Source: an uncultured Veillonella sp. (GTDB lineage: Bacteria; Bacillota; Negativicutes; Veillonellales; Veillonellaceae). Taken from it: a DNA stretch of 64,000 bases. The stretch spans positions 18,407 through 82,406 of the forward strand of contig UPXS01000009.1 of NCBI GenBank assembly GCA_900538355.1, given 5' to 3'. The number at the start of each line of letters is the position of its first letter. Positions within the stretch are counted from its first letter, which is position 1. Made by a program: the position numbers and the translations under genes. The notes beneath the pieces were generated by a model that saw only the letters and a program-made list of their open reading frames with translations, ran no database searches and had not been told where the DNA came from. Below are positions 44,804 to 53,876 of the stretch, piece after piece.

Positions 44804-44831
44804 ATTATAGCAAATTCAACCTATAGGTAAA
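44804..44831 (-). promoter_or_regulatory. Putative promoter of pta
   Basis: On the minus strand TTTACC (44826-44831), a 16-base spacer and TATAAT (44804-44809), ~45 bases before the GTG start. Confidence 0.5.
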
Positions 44832-45035
44832 AGTAAAATTTATTTTCTAAGCCTATTATTCTAATTTTTATACTATAATTTTGATAATGGTAAAAGTTAA
44901 TCTCATAACGTTACAATTAACAGCGAGTTGAATACTCCCCATGTAAAACGTTACAATTATAGTAATGAACCGCTTAATAACAGTAAGGACACAAATTTTA
45001 ACGTTCTAATTAAGACAACTACTTTTGGAGGACTC

Positions 45036-45713
45036 ATGGCCAATACAGAAACGACAATCAACGCAGTTATCAATCCCCAAATCAATGATGCCCCCATCGA
45101 TATAAAGAGAACAATTAAGGCTTTAGAGCGCAATAATTTCGTAGTTCATTATTTTGAAACAGGTGCAGAAGCTGTTGATTATTTACGGTCTCGCATTCAG
45201 AACAAACGAGTGGCTATCGGTGATTCCCGCACCTTATTAGAGCTCAATGTACATGATGCTTTATCCGAGGTTAACGATGATATAACAGATATTCAACGTC
45301 CTCTCCCTGGTGAAAGCTTCCGGGACACTGCATTACGCACCATGGGCCGTGATGTATTTCTCACCTCTGTAAATGCATTGTCGCAAACAGGTGAGATGGT
45401 CAACATCGATGGCACGGGCAATCGTGTAGCTGCGTCTTTATTTGGTTCCCAAGAGGTATTCTTTGTGCTAGGCACTAACAAGATTACCCCTGACTTAGCG
45501 TCTGCTATTTATCGAGCACGAAATGTAGCAGCTCCATTGAACAGTAAGAAGAATAAGAAAAGCTCCCTCAATCCTTGTGCCAAATTAGAAGAAAAGTGTT
45601 ATGACTGTGGTTCTCCGGATCGTATTTGTAATGCTTTAACAATTTACTACAAAAAGATGCGCAACATGCAAACCATGGAGATTATTATCATCAATGAATC
45701 CTTAGGGTTCTAA
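45036..45713 (+). CDS. LUD-domain protein (LutC/YkgG-like)
   Basis: A 225-residue protein of the LUD family, found in lactate-utilisation proteins. 'VAIGDSRTLLELNVHDAL', 'LTSVNALSQTGEMVNIDGTGNRVAA' and 'VFFVLGTNKI' are family motifs. A Cys-containing tail 'KCYDCGSPDRICN' near 190-205 could bind metal. Start at ATG 45036 follows GGAGG at 4-5 bases; a longer frame from 44928 has no such site. No LutA/LutB neighbours. Its end overlaps the convergent regulator gene by 23 bases. Confidence 0.85.
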   Translation: MANTETTINAVINPQINDAPIDIKRTIKALERNNFVVHYFETGAEAVDYLRSRIQNKRVAIGDSRTLLELNVHDALSEVNDDITDIQRPLPGESFRDTALRTMGRDVFLTSVNALSQTGEMVNIDGTGNRVAASLFGSQEVFFVLGTNKITPDLASAIYRARNVAAPLNSKKNKKSSLNPCAKLEEKCYDCGSPDRICNALTIYYKKMRNMQTMEIIIINESLGF

Positions 45714-45966
45714 TGGTTTGTGGCCCATTTAGAAAATCTTGTACGCTCATCTGCCCTAATCCAGATACAACTCTATAAATAGTGGACCATCGCGGATCGA
45801 TAGCACCACTTTCAAGATCACTAATATAAGATTGGGCTAGACCTGACTTATCTGCCAACTGATACTGCGTCATGCCCAATTGTCTACGCCAAAGTAAAAT
45901 TAATACGCCTAGTTTGTGAACCTCTTGTCGAATCTGTATATCACGACAACATAGAATAGAATTCAT
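45691..45966 (-). CDS. XRE-type helix-turn-helix regulator
   Basis: A 91-residue DNA-binding protein. The HTH is 'MTQYQLADKSGLAQSYISDLESG' (~32-54), a Cro/C1-type fold that opens with 'LGVLILLWRRQLG'. AGAGG precedes the ATG. It runs against the LUD gene and overlaps its end by 23 bases, so both transcripts would be complementary there. Targets unknown; a small regulator of this type may be self-regulating. Confidence 0.8.
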   Translation of the reverse strand: MNSILCCRDIQIRQEVHKLGVLILLWRRQLGMTQYQLADKSGLAQSYISDLESGAIDPRWSTIYRVVSGLGQMSVQDFLNGPQTIRTLRIH

Positions 45967-46317
45967 AGCAACCTCTATCTACTTTCACACTCAACACATG
46001 GTTATGCCTTTACTATACTGATTTCGTAGGTGCACTGACTAGTAGCAGTTGAAAAGTAATAACACAAAAGCCTTACTAAAAACTAATGTATCAATTAGTT
46101 CTAGTAAGGCTTTTTTCTATGCATATTATGTTCTGTATGTTTTCAACAATTCGTGTAATTATTGTATATATAGAGATAGTTAGTACTAAAAATGTACTAT
46201 ACTATGTCAATTAGTATAGATAATTCCTGGATTTTTATAGTTTCTATACATTATCCATTCATTATGAATACACTTGAATAGTAATGTTACTAGCTTATAT
46301 CATTATCCGCTATAGGA
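45967..46317. other. Intergenic region without a gene
   Basis: Contains a CTTTCAC motif (45982-45988) just upstream of the XRE gene and the hairpin terminator at 46068-46116. Nothing else recognised. Confidence 0.6.
46068..46116. terminator. Bidirectional terminator
   Basis: Arms AAGCCTTACTA/TAGTAAGGCTT enclose an inner AACTAAT/ATTAGTT stem. Six T follow on the plus strand and four on the minus strand, where it would stop the GltD-like transcript. Confidence 0.75.
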
Positions 46318-47670
46318 TTATTGGTTAGCACTTTCTTGAGCTTTTTTGATTTCCATGTATTTAACCATGCCATCAACAGCTTTTTTAGCTTCGCGCATAG
46401 CGAGTACTACAGTAGCCGGTTTATGTACAACGTCACCACCAGCAAAGACACCATCACGGTTAGTCATACCATATGGATCTTCGGATGTAATGATGTAGCC
46501 TTTTTCGTCTACTTTTAGGTTATTACCTTCGCCGATAAGACGAGCATTTGGTTTGTGACCAGCAGCGATGATGATTTTATCTACAGGCATAACTTGGAAC
46601 TTACCAGTACCGTGGATGCCTGCACCATCTTCGTTAAGAGCCATCACTTCATATTTGAAGCCTTCTACCTTGTCTTTACCTTCTACGCCTACTGGAGAAG
46701 CGAACCATTGGAATTGAACGCCTTCAGCACGAGCCTCTTCGTATTCAGACAATAATGCTGGCATTTGTTCTTGGCTACGACGGTATGCTACAGTTACGGA
46801 TTCACAACCTAAACGTACGCATGTACGAGCCGCATCCATCGCTACGTTACCACCGCCGATGATGATAACACGGTCGCCTTTTTTAACAGGGATTTGCTCT
46901 GCATCAAGCTCGCCATTTTCCACTAATTGTACATTCGTCAACAAGTACATTGCTTGGAATACACCATGCACTTCATCATTTTCCATGCGTACTTCTTGAG
47001 GAATATGTGTACCAGTACCGATAAAGATGGAGTCAAAACCTTCCGCGAAGAGTTCATCCAATGTTTTATCTTGACCGATAAATGTATTACATACAAATTT
47101 AACGCCTAAACCTTCAAGACGAGCGATTTCACGACGTACAACGGATTTAGACAAACGGAATTCTGGAATACCGAATAAGAGTACCCCACCAGGCTCAGAT
47201 TGGCCTTCAAAGACAGTTACTTCATAGCCAAGTTTAGCGATGTCACCTGCTACGGACAAGCCTGCAGGGCCAGAACCTACAACGGCAACCTTACCAAGAT
47301 CTTGTTTGATTTTCTTAGGTTTGCGAAGTTCGTTGATGCTTTCAAAATCAGCAGCAAAGCGTTCCAATTTACCGATATTGATAGGCGGTTTTTTCGCCTT
47401 ATTCATGATACAGTTACCTTCACATTGGTTTTCCCGTGGACATACGCGGCCACAAATGGATGGTAAGTTTGTACGTTCTGCCAAGATATCATTGGCTAAA
47501 CCAAAGTTACCGTGTGCAATAGCTTGGATGAAACGTGGAATTTCGTTTTCAATAGGGCAACCCATACGGCACAATGGTTTTGGACAATTTAGACAACGTT
47601 TCGCCTCAGCGAGCGCTTCCTCCATTGTATAATCCGCATCAAAATGTAGTGGTTTTAATTCGTTACTCAT
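46318..47670 (-). CDS. NADPH-dependent oxidoreductase, glutamate synthase small-subunit type
   Basis: A 450-residue flavoprotein like GltD. The N-terminal part binds [4Fe-4S] clusters (Cys26, Cys29, Cys34, Cys38 and 'CGRVCPRENQCEGNC' near 73-87). FAD motif 'VVGSGPAGLSVAG' (~129-141) and NADPH motif 'IIGGGNVAMDAAR' (~270-282) follow. No large glutamate synthase subunit lies nearby, so it may act as a stand-alone electron-transfer partner (as SudA/NfnB-like proteins do). AGGAGG precedes the ATG. A ~185-base leader lies upstream. Confidence 0.88.
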   Translation of the reverse strand: MSNELKPLHFDADYTMEEALAEAKRCLNCPKPLCRMGCPIENEIPRFIQAIAHGNFGLANDILAERTNLPSICGRVCPRENQCEGNCIMNKAKKPPINIGKLERFAADFESINELRKPKKIKQDLGKVAVVGSGPAGLSVAGDIAKLGYEVTVFEGQSEPGGVLLFGIPEFRLSKSVVRREIARLEGLGVKFVCNTFIGQDKTLDELFAEGFDSIFIGTGTHIPQEVRMENDEVHGVFQAMYLLTNVQLVENGELDAEQIPVKKGDRVIIIGGGNVAMDAARTCVRLGCESVTVAYRRSQEQMPALLSEYEEARAEGVQFQWFASPVGVEGKDKVEGFKYEVMALNEDGAGIHGTGKFQVMPVDKIIIAAGHKPNARLIGEGNNLKVDEKGYIITSEDPYGMTNRDGVFAGGDVVHKPATVVLAMREAKKAVDGMVKYMEIKKAQESANQ

Positions 47671-47870
47671 GGCACATGCCTCCTAACAAGGATCCAGTAC
47701 TATACTTATACAGCGTTGCATGTACCTGAACAATCCGATGAGCCCTCTCACATAGGGATGTCGCCACATGCTGCTAAGATTTATCTTTTGTAACCATTCG
47801 ATAGACGTGTGGTCACTGGTCAGACACACACTATTCTATAGTATATTCTAAATTGTGAAAGTCCCAACAG
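47671..47870 (-). promoter_or_regulatory. Long structured leader of the GltD-like gene
   Basis: About 190 bases with hairpins, including GTGTG/CACAC (around 47799-47829), AAGAT/ATCTT and CCC/GGG arms, before a strong AGGAGG. A TTGTGAAAGT motif sits at 47853-47862. I compared it by eye with glutamine, glycine, SAM and T-box leaders and saw no match. Confidence 0.35.
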
Positions 47871-47970
47871 TCAAGCAAATAAAGCACCTTTTGTATACGA
47901 ATATAGCCCCTATTCATGCAAGGATTGCATAGAAACGAATGGTAAGGTGACAGCAATTCTTAAGTGTATA

Positions 47971-47998
47971 TTTACATATATATCTATGCATGTATACT
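47971..47998 (+). promoter_or_regulatory. Putative promoter of the PatB-like gene
   Basis: TTTACA (47971-47976), a 16-base spacer and TATACT (47993-47998), giving a ~120-base leader before the ATG at 48124. Confidence 0.45.
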
Positions 47999-48123
47999 GA
48001 TAATAGACAGAATAATTGATTTGCACCACATTAACATACACTCATAGATGTTGGTGACACCGAACTGATATATATAATTACACAAGATTTCTTATGAATC
48101 TAGCAGAATGTAAGAGGTTCACT

Positions 48124-49317
48124 ATGAACACAGTAGACTTTACTAAAACATACTATATTGATCGACGCGGTTCTCATTCCCGCAAATGGGACGGCGAGCA
48201 TTTAAAATTCAGCCGTACTGACCTATTACCACTATGGGTAGCCGATATGGACTTTATGCCGCCTCAGTGCATTCAAGAGGCCATTTGTAACTATGTGAAA
48301 GCCAATCCTCTAGGCTATACCATGATAAATCCGGATTATATAGAGGCAGTTATGAGTTGGTACAAACGCCGGCATAACTGTAGTCTTGAGCAAGAATGGC
48401 TCACCAGCGCGCCCAACGTCATTACAGGGATCATGTGGTGTATTGGGGCTTTTACCAAAACCAATGACGCCATCGCCGTTCTAAGTCCTGTATATGGCGC
48501 CTTTGATACAAGCGCCAGCGATGCCCAACGTCAAATCATCGCTATTCCTATGAATCGCACTGAAGATAATCGCTACACCGTCGATTACAAAGCCTTTGAA
48601 ACAGCGATTACCAAGCACGATGTGAAATTGTTCATTCACTGCAATCCGCACAATCCTGTAGGCCACGTATGGACTGAACAGGAAATGGCTCAGTTATTCA
48701 GCATCTGCCAACGGCACCATGTGCTCATCATAAGTGATGAGATCCATCAAGACCTTATCACGGGACCAACGCCCTTTACATCTGCCTTGACGGTAAATAA
48801 TGGGGCCTATGCAGATAGCATGATTGCAATGTCTTCCCTCTCTAAGTCATTCAATATGGCTAGCTTGCACCACGCAGAAGTTATCATTCCTAACGAAAAA
48901 CTACGAAGCCAATTCAACGCCTATAAAGCTCATGTGTACCACACAGACTCGGACGTTATTGCCGAAGCGGCCATCACCGCAGCCTACACGCATCCAGAGA
49001 CGGAAGCATGGCTCACAGATGTACTGGCTGTCATTCGTGAAAACTATGAATATCTGTTCCGAGAGCTTGGTATGGCATTACCACACATCCGCATCAGCCC
49101 TATGGACGGCACCTATTTGGCTTGGATCGATTTCGGCGCCTATGTAAAGGCGGAAGATATGCATGACCTATTCGAAAATAAATGCCACATCGCACCTAGC
49201 TTTGGCGAATGGTTTGGAGGCGAAGATTACGCCACCTTTGTGCGACTTAACTTAGCTACAAGCCTTGAAAATATTAAGACTGCTATCCATAATATAATCA
49301 ATTACGTACGTCCTTAA
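48124..49317 (+). CDS. PatB/MalY-type cystathionine beta-lyase or aminotransferase
   Basis: A 397-residue pyridoxal-phosphate enzyme of fold type I. 'LLPLWVADMDFMPP' (34-47) is the PatB/MalY hallmark; 'NPHNPVG' (174-180), Asp205 (ISDEIH) and the cofactor Lys241 (SSLSKSF) form the active site. Such enzymes cleave cystathionine or cysteine C-S bonds, or transaminate. Start ATG 48124 follows AGAGG at 6 bases; an in-frame ATG at 48094 lacks a site. Motif 'NMASLHHA' departs from the usual 'NIAGLQ'. Single gene. Confidence 0.9.
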   Translation: MNTVDFTKTYYIDRRGSHSRKWDGEHLKFSRTDLLPLWVADMDFMPPQCIQEAICNYVKANPLGYTMINPDYIEAVMSWYKRRHNCSLEQEWLTSAPNVITGIMWCIGAFTKTNDAIAVLSPVYGAFDTSASDAQRQIIAIPMNRTEDNRYTVDYKAFETAITKHDVKLFIHCNPHNPVGHVWTEQEMAQLFSICQRHHVLIISDEIHQDLITGPTPFTSALTVNNGAYADSMIAMSSLSKSFNMASLHHAEVIIPNEKLRSQFNAYKAHVYHTDSDVIAEAAITAAYTHPETEAWLTDVLAVIRENYEYLFRELGMALPHIRISPMDGTYLAWIDFGAYVKAEDMHDLFENKCHIAPSFGEWFGGEDYATFVRLNLATSLENIKTAIHNIINYVRP

Positions 49318-49394
49318 TAGGCACCTCTCATCAGGAAATACATTAATTCAGGAAATACATTAATCATATTAGAGAATTCATTTCGTACAAATAA

Positions 49395-49436
49395 AAGAGG
49401 CTGCTCTAGCATTATTCAATGTTAGAGCAGCCTTTT
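49395..49436. terminator. Bidirectional terminator
   Basis: Long hairpin AGGCTGCTCTAGCATT/AATGTTAGAGCAGCCT flanked by A and T tracts between the PatB-like and DUF438 genes. Confidence 0.9.
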
Positions 49437-49482
49437 TGTATCAAAGTTTCACTGTATCACACAACTAGTATTACACTAGTTT

Positions 49483-51036
49483 TTATTTAATTCTAGCGAA
49501 ATGTTCCTTTGCAAATTGCATGTCTTGTACAAGTTCTAATGTACCAATATAGTTATTGTTTTGATCGCGTACAGCCATGTAGTTTACATAGAATGGACGG
49601 CCTTGTTTTTCAAGCCATACAGCTACATTATCGCGGTCACCTTTACGGAAGGAATCGATAATACCGCGTACAATTGGTTCAACCTTTGGTGGATGGCAGG
49701 AATACACATCACGACCGATAGCTGTAGTAGGACGTTTAAATACCTTTTCACCATCGTTGAAGTAGCGGTTGATATCTTCATGGTCAACGAAGGTTACTTC
49801 CATTGGCATTGTGTTGAGCATAGCATCAAGTTGATCTACAGTTAGCGTACCACCAATTAAACCAATAGCATTGTCATCACCACTTGATTTTGAAGTTTGT
49901 GTAGCTAATGCTGCATCAGCCTCTGGCCATGCAATGCGTTTTACGCCAAAGATTTCTTCATACTGTGCTGTATCTTTGTAGATTTGGTACCATTCTTCTT
50001 TACTGAAGTTTTCTGCACAGATTGGGAACAAGATATTTTGTTCTTTGTAGATCATTTCTTGAGCACGTGTAAGAAGCTCATCAAAACGTCTATACCAGTC
50101 GTCTACACTTTGACTAGATTTTGCTAAATCGCCCAATTGGTCGCGAATGTCGCCATCAACAGTCCACATAACCATGGATGGACCACCGATTGCATAATCT
50201 ACTTTCAATTTTGGATATAATAAGTCGCCTTTTTTAGCATAGTGAACAGATACTTGGCGTACTGTATTTACATCATCGATGGTTGCTGTTTTATCTGCTA
50301 CTTTAGGACGAATAGATTCAATCAACTCATCAAGGGCTTTATTTTCCTCTGTTAATTGGTTGAGCGGATGACCTACAGTTTCTACCAATATTACTACGCT
50401 CTTGCTCTTTTCTTGAGCCTCTAGAACAGCCTCTACCTTAGCATGTTCAGCATCCATTTGTTCATGAATAGTAGAACCATGGAACAATGCAGAGTGAAGG
50501 TCGCATAATTGTTGTACCTCTTCTAAAGGTGTACCTTCGCGCATAAGACCTTGTTCGGCTTTCATGATTTCACTCGCCTCAACATGTTTGAATTGGCTCG
50601 CAAAATCTTCACGAACAGAACCAAGCTCTTCACCTGTGCCCAAACGTTTCAAGAAACCTTTCAATTGCTCTACACGTTCGCTATCTGTAACAGTATCCTC
50701 TGCATTAGCTTCTGCATTGTCATTAGCATTAGATTCCTCTGTGTGAGTAGCAGCTGCCTCTGTAGGAGCACCCTTAGCAGATGCATCATCACCATGTAGA
50801 TTTGGCATTTCACCTTCCAAGGTAAAGCCGGCTTTCATGAATGCGCTCACGATATCCATCATAGATACGCCTTTCATTTTAGCCCCTTTAGGAATGGTCA
50901 TAATTTTGCCTACAGAGTTCAACATCACCTTATTAGTGATTTCACTGAACCCTAAGCTTTTCATAATCTCTGTTACTTCAGGATATTCTTTTACCAAATC
51001 ATATACAGATTTGGACAAATCTAATTTCTTTTCCAT
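49483..51036 (-). CDS. DUF1858/DUF438/PAS protein (hemerythrin-like)
   Basis: A 517-residue cytoplasmic protein in four parts: a DUF1858 domain (1-70, 'SVYDLVKEYPEVTEIMKSLGF'-like), an acidic Ala/Glu/Asn linker (~85-115), DUF438 with hemerythrin-like helices (~125-350, His in 'LHSALFHGSTIHEQMDAEH'), and a C-terminal PAS domain (~400-515, ending 'YIGTLELVQDM'). DUF438 proteins are thought to sense oxygen or nitric oxide through a diiron or heme site. GAGGGG precedes the ATG. Single gene. Confidence 0.87.
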   Translation of the reverse strand: MEKKLDLSKSVYDLVKEYPEVTEIMKSLGFSEITNKVMLNSVGKIMTIPKGAKMKGVSMMDIVSAFMKAGFTLEGEMPNLHGDDASAKGAPTEAAATHTEESNANDNAEANAEDTVTDSERVEQLKGFLKRLGTGEELGSVREDFASQFKHVEASEIMKAEQGLMREGTPLEEVQQLCDLHSALFHGSTIHEQMDAEHAKVEAVLEAQEKSKSVVILVETVGHPLNQLTEENKALDELIESIRPKVADKTATIDDVNTVRQVSVHYAKKGDLLYPKLKVDYAIGGPSMVMWTVDGDIRDQLGDLAKSSQSVDDWYRRFDELLTRAQEMIYKEQNILFPICAENFSKEEWYQIYKDTAQYEEIFGVKRIAWPEADAALATQTSKSSGDDNAIGLIGGTLTVDQLDAMLNTMPMEVTFVDHEDINRYFNDGEKVFKRPTTAIGRDVYSCHPPKVEPIVRGIIDSFRKGDRDNVAVWLEKQGRPFYVNYMAVRDQNNNYIGTLELVQDMQFAKEHFARIK

Positions 51037-51357
51037 TTTGATCCCCTCGTGTCAAAAATATTGTTTATTACATATGTGAGTAACCCTCTATACGTCTTCG
51101 TATACAAGGCAATTTACATTCTGAAAGGTTTATCTAAAATAACCTATGACACTATGATAAACGATATCGATTGGAAAATCTGTATCCATGGCTATACTTT
51201 TGAAAGATATTCCAAAAATATCGAAATTTCATATAAAAATAACGGATAGCTGAGAATTCAAAGTCACCTAAGCAATCAAAGCGCTTTGAACCAACTATCC
51301 GTTATCTATTAAAATATATATCTATTTTTTAGAAAGATGAAAGTTCTGAGAGATTTA
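51037..51357. other. Intergenic region without a gene
   Basis: Holds the promoter region of the DUF438 gene (not clearly resolved) and the sodA terminator at 51239-51306. Confidence 0.6.
51239..51306 (-). terminator. Large terminator after sodA
   Basis: Arms ATAACGGATAG/CTATCCGTTAT enclose a ~46-base loop with inner TTCAAAG/CTTTGAA; five T follow on the minus strand. Confidence 0.7.
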
Positions 51358-51981
51358 TTAGTTTTGTTTCAATGCTTTTTCGTAGTTTTCAGAAACCTTA
51401 TCCCAGTTAATAACGCGGAAGAATTCCTTGATATAGTCTGGGCGACGGTTTTGGTAATGCAAGTAATATGCATGTTCCCAAACATCTAAGCAAAGGATTG
51501 CTGTTTTACCTTCTAGTAGAGGGTTATCTTGGTTAGCAGTAGATGTCACTTCTAGTTTGCCATCTTTGTTTACCACAAGCCATGCCCAACCAGAGCCAAA
51601 GCGTGTTGCTGCTGCAGCGGAGAAGCTTTCAACAAAATCATCATAACCACCAAGATCAGCGTCGATAGCCTCTTTCAAAGGGCCTTCCAATTTAGAAGTG
51701 TCTGGTTTTGTCATGATGTCCCAGAACATAGTGTGGTTCTTATGACCGCCACCGTTGTTGATAACAGCTTGACGGATATCCTCCGGCACATTAGCAATAT
51801 CGCCGAGAATACAGTCTACACAGCCATAAGCAAGATCAGGGTATTTTGCGATAGCAGCGTTCAAATTATTAACATACGCTTGATGGTGCTTGTCATGATG
51901 CAATTTCATTGTTTCTGCGTCGATAACAGGCTCAAGGTAATCATAAGCATATGGTAATGGTGCGAGTTCGAAAGGTTTCAT
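51358..51981 (-). CDS. sodA: Superoxide dismutase, Mn/Fe type
   Basis: A 207-residue enzyme converting superoxide to peroxide and oxygen. Metal ligands His28, His83, Asp166 and His170 are present in their usual motifs (HHDKHHQAYV, GGGHKNHTMFW, DVWEHAYY). Gly in 'NNGGGH' and Gln in 'ANQDNP' are the pattern of Mn-type or cambialistic enzymes. AAGGAGG precedes the ATG. A Fur-like palindrome at 52078-52092 and a GTGAAAG motif at 52036 lie upstream. Confidence 0.95.
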   Translation of the reverse strand: MKPFELAPLPYAYDYLEPVIDAETMKLHHDKHHQAYVNNLNAAIAKYPDLAYGCVDCILGDIANVPEDIRQAVINNGGGHKNHTMFWDIMTKPDTSKLEGPLKEAIDADLGGYDDFVESFSAAAATRFGSGWAWLVVNKDGKLEVTSTANQDNPLLEGKTAILCLDVWEHAYYLHYQNRRPDYIKEFFRVINWDKVSENYEKALKQN

Positions 51982-52077
51982 AATAGGCCTCCTTAAATAT
52001 AGGGCACGAACGATAATAAATACTATATCGTTCTAGTGAAAGCGTTTCGATACACCTGCATCTATATTTCATTTAAT

Positions 52078-52092
52078 TGATATGAATTATCA
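52078..52092. promoter_or_regulatory. Fur-like operator upstream of sodA
   Basis: On the minus strand TGATAATTCATATCA matches the Fur 7-1-7 core TGATAATnATTATCA at 12 of 14 positions. It lies ~100 bases before the sodA start, so iron control of sodA is plausible. Confidence 0.45.
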
Positions 52093-52143
52093 TTATTTAT
52101 TGTACATTGTATATAGAAAATCGTCAATGTATTTTCCCATAGA

Positions 52144-52171
52144 AAAAGGCTATAGGATTTCCTATAGCCTT
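52144..52171 (-). terminator. Terminator of the cysteine hydrolase gene
   Basis: Perfect hairpin AAAGGCTATAGG-ATTT-CCTATAGCCTTT about 50 bases past the stop; T-rich on the minus strand. Confidence 0.85.
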
Positions 52172-52221
52172 TGAGTTCGTTTACCAATATAAAGCACTCT
52201 AATATAGCTAGAACACGATAA

Positions 52222-52761
52222 CTACTCAACAATACATTGGCACATTTTCATTGTTGTTAATGCTGCTTGGTGGGATTCTTCTGTCACACCTGCACAGCAG
52301 CTAGAGTCTACGTAAACAGGGATTTCTGGTAAGCCAGCTTTCAATATAATCGCATTAGAAACAACGCATATATCAGTACATAAACCAACGAGCGTAATAG
52401 ACTCAATAGGATTTACCGAATTCATCCCTTCTAAACGAGATAAAAGTTCAAGAGATCCAAAATTGGGTTTATCTATAAAGGATACAGGGCTCATGATAGA
52501 ACGACCTTCTGCAGCCTCGATTAAGCCGGGCACAATATGCCAACCTTCTGTATTCTTTACGCAATGTGTAACAGGCAAGAACTTACCCTCTTGGCTTTCA
52601 AGATAATTAGTATCATGCGTATCGCGTGTAAATATGATAGGCCCGTCAAAGTTCTCAATTTTGTTGCGCACATTATCTACGATTAACTGTGCTTGCGCTG
52701 AACCAAGGGCGCCATCTACGAAATCTTTTTGCATATCGATAACAACTAGAACCTTTTGCAT
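52222..52761 (-). CDS. Isochorismatase-family cysteine hydrolase (nicotinamidase-like)
   Basis: A 179-residue hydrolase. The triad Asp9 (VIDMQKDF), Lys98 (IDKPNFG) and Cys132 (TDICVVSNA) is intact, with metal-type residues Asp47 and His49 in 'TRDTHD'. The short size and metal motif fit nicotinamidase-like members of the family, which recycle nicotinamide for NAD, but other amides are possible. AGGAGG-like site precedes the ATG. Single gene. Confidence 0.88.
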   Translation of the reverse strand: MQKVLVVIDMQKDFVDGALGSAQAQLIVDNVRNKIENFDGPIIFTRDTHDTNYLESQEGKFLPVTHCVKNTEGWHIVPGLIEAAEGRSIMSPVSFIDKPNFGSLELLSRLEGMNSVNPIESITLVGLCTDICVVSNAIILKAGLPEIPVYVDSSCCAGVTEESHQAALTTMKMCQCIVE

Positions 52762-52855
52762 AGTTCCTCCTGTATATAGTCTACATAGAATACATTAATT
52801 ATTCATTTCACTACTAGTTATACTCTTAATTTTTAATAACATCAACGACAAAAAT

Positions 52856-53374
52856 TTATGCTTTTTCCTCAGCTAAGGCATGACGCACGCGGTGTGGCTC
52901 ATTATGAGCTAGTTTTCCTGCTGCCGCAGCTGCCACGGCCCCCACTAAATCATCGAGGAATGTATTACAATGACCACCAGCCTTGCTATCTAACTTTTTA
53001 ATGATGCCAGGCTTAACCTTATCTAGATAGCCATAGTTCGTAAAGCCTATGGAACCGTATAAATTAACGATGGAAAAGGCTAAGATTTCGTCGATACCAT
53101 AGAGGCTTTCATCATTAGCCACAATACCTTGCAAGGGCTGAGATAATTTATTTTGTTCCGTCAACTTGTCTAGCTCAATGCCCGTAATAATTGCATTATG
53201 TACCTCTCGTTTTGAAAGGACCGACGCCACATGTTCACGGCATTCTTCAATTGTTAGATTAGGCATATATGGTTTTTGAACATATAAAACGAGCTCTGCA
53301 ATATCCTCTAACGTAACGCCACGCTCCGCCAGAAGATCGTAAGTATATTTCTCTAAATCCTTTGTAGATTCCAT
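52856..53374 (-). CDS. Phosphatidylglycerophosphatase A-like protein
   Basis: A 172-residue protein of the PgpA/YutG family. The soluble Gram-positive type, without membrane helices, shows 'IDEILAFSIVNLYGSIGFTNYGYLDK' and the acidic 'HCNTFLDDLVGAVAAAAAGKL' motif. It dephosphorylates phosphatidylglycerophosphate in phospholipid synthesis, although YutG-type members may have other targets. ATG 53374 follows AAAGGAG. It starts 11 bases after the TonB-like gene and is probably co-transcribed with it. Confidence 0.85.
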   Translation of the reverse strand: MESTKDLEKYTYDLLAERGVTLEDIAELVLYVQKPYMPNLTIEECREHVASVLSKREVHNAIITGIELDKLTEQNKLSQPLQGIVANDESLYGIDEILAFSIVNLYGSIGFTNYGYLDKVKPGIIKKLDSKAGGHCNTFLDDLVGAVAAAAAGKLAHNEPHRVRHALAEEKA

Positions 53375-53384
53375 AACCGCTCCT

Positions 53385-53780
53385 TTATTTTTTATGAGGG
53401 TGATCACCTGATACGATTACAATACTAACTGGAATTGTCACAACTAATGCTTCATCAGTATCCACATGCTTTGTATGCCAAGCGGCCTCTTTTGCAGCCT
53501 CTTCAAAGATAGGATATGCATCGCGGTCTAATTTCCAATTATTAGGCCCCGCTTCAACGGCTACAATATTCCCTTTATCATCTGTTTTAATTTCTAGAGG
53601 AACAATCAATGTGCCATCGGCACTCGTCTTGAAAGCCTCGCTAGGAATTACCACATTATAAGAAATTTGTTGCTGTAATTCATATGTACGCTTATCTGTG
53701 GGCTTTAAATCTGCCGCTAAAGAGCTAATATTCCCCATCATAGACGCCAATACAGCTAATAATACAACCCTTTTAAACAT
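53385..53780 (-). CDS. Secreted TonB C-terminal-like protein
   Basis: A 131-residue protein with a signal peptide (1-~22, ending SSLAA). The mature part, with 'IPSEAFKTSADGTLIVPLEIKTDDKGNIVAVEAG' and 'FEEAAKEAAWHTKHVD', has the strand-helix-strand pattern of TonB C-terminal/TonB-like domains, but lacks the N-terminal membrane anchor and Pro-rich linker of true TonB. It would be a free periplasmic protein. Start at ATG 53780 after GGGGGAG. Precedes pgpA. Confidence 0.65.
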   Translation of the reverse strand: MFKRVVLLAVLASMMGNISSLAADLKPTDKRTYELQQQISYNVVIPSEAFKTSADGTLIVPLEIKTDDKGNIVAVEAGPNNWKLDRDAYPIFEEAAKEAAWHTKHVDTDEALVVTIPVSIVIVSGDHPHKK

Positions 53781-53840
53781 AGTTTTTCTCCCCCAAGTAC
53801 TTTCCACTACACGCAGTATACGTTGATTATACCACGAAAA

Positions 53841-53870
53841 AATCCCTACCGAACGTATCGATAGGGATTT
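53841..53870 (-). terminator. Terminator of the PhnA-like gene
   Basis: Hairpin AAATCCCTA/TAGGGATTT with AT-rich flanks right after the stop codon at 53877. Confidence 0.7.
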
Positions 53871-53876
53871 CTTAAA

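Noticed and set aside
45036..45713. LutABC lactate-oxidation operon
   Set aside because: Only a LUD-domain protein is present; no LutA or LutB neighbour.
47671..47870. T-box, SAM, glycine or glutamine riboswitch before the GltD-like gene
   Set aside because: None of the conserved core sequences of these classes could be found by eye.
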